Source: a virus. From it: 29,390 nucleotides of DNA. The notes below the pieces were generated by a model, which had not been told where the DNA came from, searched no databases, and saw nothing but the letters and a program-made list of their open reading frames with translations. Made by a program: the position numbers and the translations under genes. Positions 16,492 to 23,465 of this stretch are shown here, piece by piece. The stretch covers positions 1-29,390 of the IMG/VR virus record IMGVR_UViG_3300025816_000052. One strand, 5' to 3'. Each line of letters opens with the position of its first letter. Within the stretch, counting starts at the first letter, position 1.

Positions 16492-16513
16492 CTCATACAT
16501 ATAGTGTATGAGT
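16491..16513 (+). promoter_or_regulatory. Hairpin covering the uvsW start codon, with late-like octamer CATACATA
   Basis: ACTCATACA (16491-16499) and TGTATGAGT (16505-16513) pair over 9 bp around a 5-nt loop, and the uvsW ATG (16508-16510) is in the right arm. CATACATA at 16494-16501 differs at one base from TATACATA. RNA started from it would begin near 16507 and lack the left arm, but would be almost leaderless. No strong ribosome binding site is seen close to the ATG. Confidence 0.5.
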
Positions 16514-18007
16514 GATATTTCTGTTCTACATTTAGATTCTGTATATGTGAAATTGGATTGTGAGAGGTGGATAGCAAAAGAGTTATCCGACTTCTTCACG
16601 TTCAAAGTTCCAAACCATGAGTTCAGTCCCGCTTACAAAAAGAAGCAGTGGGACGGCACTATCAAGTTATTCAACTTATACAAGCAGACTATCTACCGAG
16701 GCTTACTGGATTATGTAATTCAGTTCGCTAAGGATAGAAATTATAGTATCCAGTTAGAAGAAACGCTGAAGGACTCTCTACCGTCCTCAGAGTTCTCTCA
16801 GAGCGACGTTACGGACTTTATTGACTCCCTGTCCATCGTAGCAAATAATAAAGCAATTAAACCACACTTACATCAAGTGAATGCTATCCAACACGCACTA
16901 AACACCAAGAGATGTCTCCTGCTGTCTCCTACTGCGTCTGGGAAGTCGCTGATCATCTATACACTGATGCGTTACTATATGGAACTGCTGCCCCCAGATA
17001 AGAAGTTGCTGATCATTGTTCCAACCACAGGTCTTGTATCACAGATGCTCGAAGACTTCAAAGACTATTCGTCTAACGACGACTGGGATTGTATGTCCAA
17101 TTGTCATCAAGTGTTCAGTGGACAGTCGAAAGAAACAGATAAGAGAATTGTCATCTCAACTTGGCAGAGTTTATACCAAATGCCAAAAGAATATTTTTCA
17201 AAATTCGGTTGTGTGTTTGGAGATGAATGCCACTTATTTAAAGCCAAATCGCTCTCGACTCTAATGTCGAATCTAGATGACTGCTACTATCGAATAGGAA
17301 CTACAGGCACACTCGACGGAACACAGACACACAAACTTGTAATCGAAGGACTCTTTGGTAGAGTGTTTCAGGTTACAACAACCAAGAACCTAATGGATAA
17401 GAAACTCCTATCGACTTTGAATATCAACTGTCTTACATTACAGTATACCAAAGACGAGAAGGAGTTTATGAAGAGAAAAAAATATCAGGATGAAATAGAA
17501 TGGATTGTTACTCATGAGAAGAGAAACCAGTTTATTGCCGAACTAACCAACAGGTTAAAGGGTAATACTCTAGTCCTCTTCAACTATGTGGAGAAGCACG
17601 GTAAGCCGTTGTATGAATTGATTAGTCAAGGAGATAAAGAGACTTTCCTCATACACGGAGCAACAGATGTCATACAACGGGAAGAGATTCGCAAGATCGT
17701 TGATAGGAAAACTAACTCGGTTTTGGTTGCGTCTTACGGAACCTGCTCTACTGGCATTAATATTAGGAATATTGATAACATTGTTTTCGCTAGCCCTTCT
17801 AAATCTGTTGTGAGAGTTCTTCAGAGTATCGGCAGAGGACTACGAAAATCAGATAGGAAACAGAATGTAAAGTTGTTTGATCTTTCAGATGATCTTACCA
17901 TAGGAAAATATGAAAATCATACTTTCCGACATCTTGGAGAGAGAATCAAAATATATACTAGTGAGAAGTTTGATTATGAGATATCGAAAATTCATATAAG
18001 GAGATGA
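16508..18007 (+). CDS. uvsW: UvsW RNA-DNA/DNA helicase
   Basis: This encodes 499 residues; T4 UvsW has 587. Superfamily 2 motifs are clear: Walker A SPTASGKS at 140-147, DECH at 239-242, GTTGTLDG at 264-271, and QSIGRGLRKS at 439-448. The N-terminal domain (about 1-110) resembles T4 UvsW, with LDCERWIAKELSDFFTF and WDGTIKLF. UvsW unwinds R-loops and branched DNA and favours recombination-dependent replication late in infection. The start codon lies in a hairpin at 16491-16513. The stop overlaps an upstream ATG of the next gene. Confidence 0.95.
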   Translation: MSDISVLHLDSVYVKLDCERWIAKELSDFFTFKVPNHEFSPAYKKKQWDGTIKLFNLYKQTIYRGLLDYVIQFAKDRNYSIQLEETLKDSLPSSEFSQSDVTDFIDSLSIVANNKAIKPHLHQVNAIQHALNTKRCLLLSPTASGKSLIIYTLMRYYMELLPPDKKLLIIVPTTGLVSQMLEDFKDYSSNDDWDCMSNCHQVFSGQSKETDKRIVISTWQSLYQMPKEYFSKFGCVFGDECHLFKAKSLSTLMSNLDDCYYRIGTTGTLDGTQTHKLVIEGLFGRVFQVTTTKNLMDKKLLSTLNINCLTLQYTKDEKEFMKRKKYQDEIEWIVTHEKRNQFIAELTNRLKGNTLVLFNYVEKHGKPLYELISQGDKETFLIHGATDVIQREEIRKIVDRKTNSVLVASYGTCSTGINIRNIDNIVFASPSKSVVRVLQSIGRGLRKSDRKQNVKLFDLSDDLTIGKYENHTFRHLGERIKIYTSEKFDYEISKIHIRR

Positions 18008-18009
18008 TT

Positions 18010-18717
18010 ATGACTGATGAGATTACGAGCAGAATCATCCGATTGAAAAATGGAGATGATGTGATAGCAAAGATTGTAAAGTCAGATCGAAAGAGATTGA
18101 CTCTACAGAAGCCCTTCTTATTCAGAACACAATCAGTTATAGATCCGATGAGCGGCATGAAGAAAGACGTTACCATGCTTCAGAGTTGGACCGCGTTTGC
18201 TGATGGTGATGAGATTACAATTCAACAGGAGAATATTCTTGCCTTTCTGAATCCCACAGGGGAAACAGAAAAACTCTATACCATAGAGAAGAAGAGGGAA
18301 GAAGAACTTAAGAAGAAAAGAAATGTAATCAACTACAATGACGAAGAGAATCCAAATTCACATCCACCAAAGAATCCTTTGAGTGATTTGTTTGATGTGA
18401 ACAAAAACGTTGACGATGCCATGAAGAAGATGTACGACGAACTGGCAGATCAACTTGATGGTGTAGATGGACTGGATGATTTGGATGAGGATGAAATGCA
18501 AGAGTTCATCGTGATGACTCTAATGATTCCACCTGAGATGTTAAAGAAGATGTTAGATCAGGGTATCATTAAGCCTGATCAGATGTCTGAGTTCTTATTT
18601 GATAATATGAACTCAGAAAAGATTACTGAGGAATACACAGGGGATGATAAGAATCATCCAGACTTTGGCAATAGACTGACTGATTGGAGTTCGGATATCG
18701 ACGAGTACCTCAAATAA
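18010..18717 (+). CDS. Putative Sm-like domain protein with acidic helical C-terminus
   Basis: This encodes 235 residues from the ATG at 18010, which is 6 nt after AAGGAG (17998-18003). The ATG at 18004 has no room for that site. The N-terminus (IIRLKNGDDVIAKIVKSDRK, then a strand ending LTLQKPFLF) has the 'LxxGxxVxAxI' pattern of Sm-like folds through about residue 90. Residues 90-140 are a Lys/Glu-rich linker. The rest is acidic and helical, with two Met-rich amphipathic helices near 165-195. RNA binding is only suggested by the fold-like pattern. It follows uvsW without a gap. Confidence 0.85.
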   Translation: MTDEITSRIIRLKNGDDVIAKIVKSDRKRLTLQKPFLFRTQSVIDPMSGMKKDVTMLQSWTAFADGDEITIQQENILAFLNPTGETEKLYTIEKKREEELKKKRNVINYNDEENPNSHPPKNPLSDLFDVNKNVDDAMKKMYDELADQLDGVDGLDDLDEDEMQEFIVMTLMIPPEMLKKMLDQGIIKPDQMSEFLFDNMNSEKITEEYTGDDKNHPDFGNRLTDWSSDIDEYLK

Positions 18718-18729
18718 TTTGGAGACCAC

Positions 18730-19245
18730 ATGGATCGAGAAGTCTTGCTCCTGAACGCTTCTGAGGAAGTATTAAACGTGATCGATTGGAAAAAAGCAGT
18801 AGCCCTTTTAGAATCTGGGAAAGCAATAAAACCTTATTTCTTTTCTAAGATTTATAAAATTAAAACATCGAAGGGAACATATCCGCTTCCTGCGGCTCTC
18901 ATGTTGATTCGATATGTTATGACACCACATCAATCACACCTACCTACAAGAAGAAATATTTTCAAGAGGGATGACTGGACTTGCCAGTATTGTGGTTTAA
19001 AATCTAAGAACAAAAAGACACTCACCATTGATCACGTTATGCCTAGATCAAGAGGAGGCGATTCTTCTTGGACAAATCTAACGACTGCTTGTGCTTCTTG
19101 TAATTCAAAGAAGGGAAATCGCAAACCCAAAGAATGTAACATGCCCCTGATAAACAAACCAAGAAAACCAAAGCATCTAGAGATGCAGTTGGCTGAAATA
19201 CAAGAAGAGTTGCTTCGTGTCTGGGAACGATGGATACCAACCTAA
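18730..19245 (+). CDS. HNH endonuclease
   Basis: This encodes 171 residues. The HNH domain covers about 73-130, with the zinc pair Cys85/Cys88 (TCQYCG), the catalytic pair Asp101-His102 in LTIDHVMPRSRGG, Asn116 in SWTNLTTAC, and the second zinc pair Cys121/Cys124. The N-terminal 70 residues (REVLLLNASEEVLNVIDWKK) match the extended family common in bacteria and marine phages. It could be a free-standing homing enzyme or a domesticated nuclease. It stands between the Sm-like gene and the gp55 control region; AT-rich codon use in the first third resembles its neighbours only partly. GGAG at 18720-18723 precedes the ATG. Confidence 0.93.
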   Translation: MDREVLLLNASEEVLNVIDWKKAVALLESGKAIKPYFFSKIYKIKTSKGTYPLPAALMLIRYVMTPHQSHLPTRRNIFKRDDWTCQYCGLKSKNKKTLTIDHVMPRSRGGDSSWTNLTTACASCNSKKGNRKPKECNMPLINKPRKPKHLEMQLAEIQEELLRVWERWIPT

Positions 19246-19291
19246 CTGTATCCGGTATCCGGAGGTATCCCTTTTCCTCTCGACAAGTCGA
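19232..19291 (+). repeat. Clustered short dyads after the HNH gene
   Basis: GGATACC (19232-19238) is complementary to GGTATCC, present twice downstream (19254-19260 and 19264-19270), with GTATCCG in tandem. A second dyad, TCGAC-AA-GTCGA, lies at 19280-19291. They may end HNH transcription or bind a regulator; neither is shown. Confidence 0.45.
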
Positions 19292-19313
19292 ATTATATGG
19301 GGGTTTGGAAAAC

Positions 19314-19333
19314 TGTCAAGGAAAAACTTGACA
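19314..19333 (+). promoter_or_regulatory. Dyad TGTCAAG-N6-CTTGACA over the gp55 promoter -35 box
   Basis: A perfect 7-bp dyad with a 6-nt spacer whose right arm contains the TTGACA -35 hexamer. It is followed by ATAATTTTTT, so it could be a terminator stem for upstream RNA, an operator, or both. Confidence 0.5.
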
Positions 19334-19355
19334 ATAATTTTTTAGAGGGTATATT
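19328..19355 (+). promoter_or_regulatory. sigma70-type promoter for gp55
   Basis: A perfect -35 hexamer TTGACA (19328-19333), a 16-bp spacer and a -10 hexamer TATATT (19350-19355), one base off consensus. TATTAT with an 18-bp spacer overlaps it. RNA would begin near 19362, shortly before GGAAG (19365-19369) and the gp55 ATG. This suits an early or middle gene read by host polymerase, unlike the late octamers elsewhere in the window. Confidence 0.75.
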
Positions 19356-19377
19356 ATGACAAAAGGAAGTGATTCAC

Positions 19378-19950
19378 ATGGTTAAGAAGAAAAGCACAAA
19401 TCATTATATCGATAACAAATTGTTTTTCGAGAAGATGTCCGAATGGAAAGAGAAAGTAGTCCTTGCCGAAAGTAACGGAGATCCCAAACCTCCCATTACA
19501 GAGTATATCGGTGAGTGCTTTATCAAGATCGCAACCAATCTTGCGATGAAGCCTAACTTCATGAACTACTCCTTCGTCGATGAAATGATCGGCGATGCGA
19601 TTGAGAATTGTATTCTATATGCACACAATTTCAATCCCGAGAAGTCGAAGAATCCTTTCTCATATTTCACTCAAATTATTTACTATGCCTTTCTCAGACG
19701 TATCGAGAAAGAAAAGAAGCAGTCATACGTTAAGTTCAAGATGATTGAAGAAGGTGATCACGCTGGTCATATCCACAAGTGGTTCAAGGAGAATTACTTT
19801 GATAAGAATCCAAATGATGCAATGAAAGAGTTCTTTCAGTTAAATGATAATGACTTGAAGAAGTTTGAGCCTAAAAAGAGTAAGAAGAAAAATCAAGCCG
19901 GCTTGACTTCATGTTTTGAGGATGTAAATGAAGATAGCAATAATAAATGA
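19378..19950 (+). CDS. 55: gp55-like late-transcription sigma factor
   Basis: This encodes 190 residues from the ATG at 19378, 8 nt after GGAAG (T4 gp55 has 185). A GTG at 19369 is in frame but overlaps the ribosome binding site. The region about 60-125 (FVDEMIGDAIENCILYAHNF, then NPFSYFTQIIYYAFLRRIEK) resembles sigma region 2, which binds RNA polymerase and melts the -10 element. The C-terminal GLTSCFEDV fits the hydrophobic-acidic tail by which T4 gp55 contacts the sliding clamp gp45. It would recognise the TATAAATA octamers seen in this window. The gp47 gene begins inside its end. Confidence 0.92.
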   Translation: MVKKKSTNHYIDNKLFFEKMSEWKEKVVLAESNGDPKPPITEYIGECFIKIATNLAMKPNFMNYSFVDEMIGDAIENCILYAHNFNPEKSKNPFSYFTQIIYYAFLRRIEKEKKQSYVKFKMIEEGDHAGHIHKWFKENYFDKNPNDAMKEFFQLNDNDLKKFEPKKSKKKNQAGLTSCFEDVNEDSNNK

Positions 19951-20983
19951 TACTCATTGGGGCGCAAGATCAGATAGTCAAATCTTTCTAGAATACTTCA
20001 CGGACTTTTTTCGTGAACAGTTCTTTCCGTATCTGAAGGAGAACAACATTAATACTGTTCTTCATCTAGGTGATCTTATGGACAGACGAAAGTTTGTCAA
20101 CTTCAATACACTGAATACTGTTCGTAGTGAGTTCATGGAGCCACTGCTTCGTGAAGGCATCGTCGTTCATTGTATTCTAGGCAATCATGATACGTTCTAT
20201 AAGAATACCAATGATCTTAACTCGGTTAACGAGTTGTTCGGTGATCGTTATTCAAACTTCTTTATCTACCAACAGCCGATTGATCTAGAATTTGATGGCG
20301 TAAAAGTTGGTATGGTTCCGTGGGTAAACAGCGAGAATCGTGAGAAGACTTTAGAGTATCTAAAGAATACAAAGAGCAACATCATCTGTGGTCACTTTGA
20401 ACTGAATGGGTATGAGGTGATGCGAGGACTGCCTTTTGATGGTGGTATGTCGGATGAACCTTTGCGAAGGTTCGATATGGTTCTGTCTGGACACTTCCAC
20501 AGCCGTAGCGTCCAGAACAATGTTACATATCTTGGTACTCAATATCAGATTACCTTCAGTGATCTCAACGACAGAAAAGGCTTTCATGTCTTTGACACAG
20601 AGACGAGAGACTTGGAGTTTGTGGAGAACCCACGAAAGAAGTTCTTTAAGATCTCATACGACGACAGCCAAGACTTTGACATCAGCAAGTTCCCATTCGG
20701 CGAATACAAAAACGCCTATGTCAAGTTGTTCGTTGACAATAAAACTAAACCATATTTGTTTGACAGGTTCCTTGATAATCTATATGATGTACCAGTGTCT
20801 AATGTTACGGTAGTCGAAGACTTCGGTGGCGAAGATGAAATTGAAGAGGACGTTGATCTGTCTTTGGATACTGTTTCAATCATATCGAATGAGGTTGAAG
20901 ATATGAAGGAACTGAACCAAGAGCAGAAGACAAAATTAAAACTGATGATTCGTGATTTGTATATGGAGTCGTTGTCTGTATGA
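19928..20983 (+). CDS. 47: gp47 recombination nuclease subunit (Mre11/SbcD-like)
   Basis: This encodes 351 residues (T4 gp47 has 339). All phosphoesterase motifs are present: NDTHWG (Asp8, His10), GDLMDRR (Asp49), GNHDTF (Asn86, His87, Asp88), CGHFE (His156) and SGHFHS (His189, His191), the ligands for two metal ions. The C-terminal part (about 250-351) is acidic and would bind gp46. With gp46 it trims DNA ends for recombination and breaks down host DNA. It overlaps gp55 by 23 nt and gp46 by ATGA. Confidence 0.96.
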   Translation: MKIAIINDTHWGARSDSQIFLEYFTDFFREQFFPYLKENNINTVLHLGDLMDRRKFVNFNTLNTVRSEFMEPLLREGIVVHCILGNHDTFYKNTNDLNSVNELFGDRYSNFFIYQQPIDLEFDGVKVGMVPWVNSENREKTLEYLKNTKSNIICGHFELNGYEVMRGLPFDGGMSDEPLRRFDMVLSGHFHSRSVQNNVTYLGTQYQITFSDLNDRKGFHVFDTETRDLEFVENPRKKFFKISYDDSQDFDISKFPFGEYKNAYVKLFVDNKTKPYLFDRFLDNLYDVPVSNVTVVEDFGGEDEIEEDVDLSLDTVSIISNEVEDMKELNQEQKTKLKLMIRDLYMESLSV

Positions 20984-22701
20984 TTGAATTTAAAACTGTC
21001 CGATTTAAGAACTTCGGTTCTTTCGGAAACTATTTCACAGAAATATATCTCGACAAATATTCTATGGTTCTAGTGTCAGGATCGAACGGTCAGGGTAAGT
21101 CTTTTGCCCTGCTTGATTCTATTACATTCGGTCTGTTTGGTAAGCCGTTTCGTAAGGTAAACATTCCTCAGTTGGTCAACAGCATCAACCAGAAGCATTG
21201 CGTGGTTGAGGTCGAGTTCTCGATTGGTAAAGATGACTACAAGGTTCGTCGTGGTCTGGCACCAAAGATCTTTGAGATCTACAAGAACGATGTAATGCTA
21301 CATCAGGATGCCAAGGCGAAAGACTATCAGCGAATGCTTGAGGAGCAAATCCTGAAGATGAACTACAAGTCATTTACTCAGGTGGTGATTCTTGGTAGTT
21401 CATCATTCGTTCCTTTCATGCAGTTACCTGCCGCAGACCGCAGAGAAGTGATCGAGGACATTCTAGATATCCAGATTTTCTCCACAATGAATACACTTAT
21501 GAAAAGTAAATATTCTGAAGTGAAGGAAAGTATTGGCATTATAGATCAAAAGATCGAAGTGATTGTGGAGAAGGTTTCTGTTCACAAGAAAATGATCGAG
21601 ACGCTACAGAAACAAAACGAAGACAACCTCGAAGTGATCATGACCGACATCAAGAACACAGAAGACAACATCAAAGAACTTGAATCTAAGATTGAGGTTC
21701 TACAAGTAGAGGTTGACAGCCTGTTGCTCGGTCTGAGTGAACAGGATGAAACTAAAAAGACATTCAAGGAACTGACAAAGAAGTTGAACCAGACAGAGCA
21801 GATGTTAAATCGTCTAGAAAAAGAGATGAAATTCTACACCGAGAATGACAACTGCTCGACTTGTCGTCAGCCAATCGCCGATGATCATAAGGATAAAATT
21901 TGTTCGTTGATTACAGAGGAGCAGGACGAGAAGAATAAAATTCGAGTTGAACATGAAACAAGCATTGATGCTGTGGAGAAGAAGTTAGATGAGTACACGG
22001 AAACACTCGGCCGAATCCGCGAGAAAGAAAAGGAAATTAGTAACCACAACACGACGATCCGAGCCAACCAGAGTTACATCACGAAGAACCAGAAAGAGTA
22101 TAGTAGGCTCATGTCCATCGATAAAGAGAACCTCAAAGAGAAGGACATCCTTAAGAATCTTGCGAAGGAAGGCAAGGAACAAGTAGAGAAGCATCAAGAA
22201 CTAAAAGAGGAAAAGGTTCTCGCCGAGTATGCTATGGCACTATTAAAGGACAGTGGGATCAAATCTAAGATCATCCGACACTACCTCCCAACCATGAACA
22301 AACTCATTAACAAGTATCTAACTGTTATGGATTTCTTTGCCCAGTTCAATCTAGATGAAAACTTCAATGAAACTATCAAGTCAAGGCACCGAGATGATTT
22401 TAGTTATATGAGTTTCAGTGAAGGTGAAAAACTTAGGATCGACTTAGCAATACTACTAACATGGCGAGAAATTGCTAGGTTGAAGAACAGTGCTAACACT
22501 AACTTACTAATTCTTGACGAGGTGTTCGATTCGTCTTTGGATTCAGGGGGTACAGACGAGTTTATGAAACTACTTCATAACTTAGGATCCCGATGTAATG
22601 TTTATATTATTAGCCACAAGGCGGATCAGTTAGCAGATAAATTTAATAACATGATGGTATTTGATAAGAAGAATAACTTTAGTAAGTTGAAGATAGTATG
22701 A
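20980..22701 (+). CDS. 46: gp46 recombination nuclease ATPase subunit (Rad50/SbcC-like)
   Basis: This encodes 573 residues (T4 gp46 has 560). The N-terminal ABC half has Walker A GSNGQGKS at 34-41. Two coiled-coil arms rich in Glu and Lys run from about 175 to 425, joined by a zinc hook Cys292-Ser-Thr-Cys295. The C-terminal half has the signature SFSEGEKLR near 478 and Walker B LLILDEVFD near 509. The His switch follows in ISHK. It works with gp47, and the two genes overlap. Its stop overlaps the next gene, which starts a cassette not found in T4. Confidence 0.96.
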   Translation: MIEFKTVRFKNFGSFGNYFTEIYLDKYSMVLVSGSNGQGKSFALLDSITFGLFGKPFRKVNIPQLVNSINQKHCVVEVEFSIGKDDYKVRRGLAPKIFEIYKNDVMLHQDAKAKDYQRMLEEQILKMNYKSFTQVVILGSSSFVPFMQLPAADRREVIEDILDIQIFSTMNTLMKSKYSEVKESIGIIDQKIEVIVEKVSVHKKMIETLQKQNEDNLEVIMTDIKNTEDNIKELESKIEVLQVEVDSLLLGLSEQDETKKTFKELTKKLNQTEQMLNRLEKEMKFYTENDNCSTCRQPIADDHKDKICSLITEEQDEKNKIRVEHETSIDAVEKKLDEYTETLGRIREKEKEISNHNTTIRANQSYITKNQKEYSRLMSIDKENLKEKDILKNLAKEGKEQVEKHQELKEEKVLAEYAMALLKDSGIKSKIIRHYLPTMNKLINKYLTVMDFFAQFNLDENFNETIKSRHRDDFSYMSFSEGEKLRIDLAILLTWREIARLKNSANTNLLILDEVFDSSLDSGGTDEFMKLLHNLGSRCNVYIISHKADQLADKFNNMMVFDKKNNFSKLKIV

Positions 22702-23465
22702 ACTTATTCACACAGACAGCAGAAGACTACTTAGAGATGATCGGTGATTGGACAGACTCCCTCCCTGCTCCCGTTGTAGAGGAGCATGAGGGGTTCCTCG
22801 TTGTCCGTGACGATCTCGTTGGTGGTGGGTCGAAGATGCGATTCGCCGACTACCTGATCCAGTCACAGCCTGAGATTGATGAGTGGGTGTATGGCAGTTC
22901 ACCTGCCACTGGTTATGCTCAGATCTCACTTGCACATCTGTGTGGCAGGTATGACAAGAAGGCAGTGATCTTCATGGCAGATCGTGCTGTCGAAAAAAGA
23001 CACGCTTATCAGTTGCAAGCAATCGAAGCAGGTGCTATAATGCACTGGATCCCAAACGGGATGCTTAGTGTGACCGAGAAAAGGGCAAGAGATTATGTTG
23101 CAGAAGATCCAACACGCCGCAGATTGCTTCCTATTGGCTTTGACCATCCTACTGTTATCGCTTCCATCATTCGGGTTGCTCGTAGCATGGATGTATCTCC
23201 AGATGAAGTCTGGACGGTAGGTTCAAGTGGAACACTCACCAGAGGACTACAACTCGCGTGGCCACGATCCTCCTTTCACTGCGTCCGTGTGGGACATAGC
23301 GGCGAGTATGGAGAGGCGAAGATCTACGAATCTAAATACGCCTTCAACAAAGCAACCAAAGTGTTGCCCCCATTCCCGTCCGCACCAACCTACGACGCAA
23401 AGGCGTGGGAGTTTATCAAGGATCATGCGTCACCTGGCGCACTTTTTTGGAATGTAGGAGCATGA
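22698..23465 (+). CDS. PLP-dependent fold-type-II-like enzyme, possible base-modification partner
   Basis: This encodes 255 residues, short for the family (ACC deaminase/D-cysteine desulfhydrase are about 330). VVRDDLVGGGSKMRFADYL at 35-53 matches the family's RDD-x(n)-GG-x-K-x-R signature, with Lys46 as candidate PLP lysine. GSSPATGYAQISLAHLCGRY at 66-85 matches the loop that binds the substrate carboxylate. VGSSGTLTRGL at 174-184 matches the Gly/Ser phosphate-binding loop. No substrate can be named. It overlaps gp46 by ATGA and the methyltransferase-like gene by ATGA, so the two are probably made together. GC is higher than in gp46. A catalytically altered PLP-fold protein is the alternative. 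Confidence 0.65.
   Translation: MNLFTQTAEDYLEMIGDWTDSLPAPVVEEHEGFLVVRDDLVGGGSKMRFADYLIQSQPEIDEWVYGSSPATGYAQISLAHLCGRYDKKAVIFMADRAVEKRHAYQLQAIEAGAIMHWIPNGMLSVTEKRARDYVAEDPTRRRLLPIGFDHPTVIASIIRVARSMDVSPDEVWTVGSSGTLTRGLQLAWPRSSFHCVRVGHSGEYGEAKIYESKYAFNKATKVLPPFPSAPTYDAKAWEFIKDHASPGALFWNVGA

Noticed and set aside
19356-19385. Nine-codon leader peptide before gp55
   Set aside because: The predicted transcript start (about 19362) lies downstream of its ATG, and the ATG overlaps the -10 box.
23405-23461. Upstream extension of the methyltransferase-like gene
   Set aside because: This lies inside the PLP-like gene and the ATG at 23462 has the ATGA overlap typical of this region.
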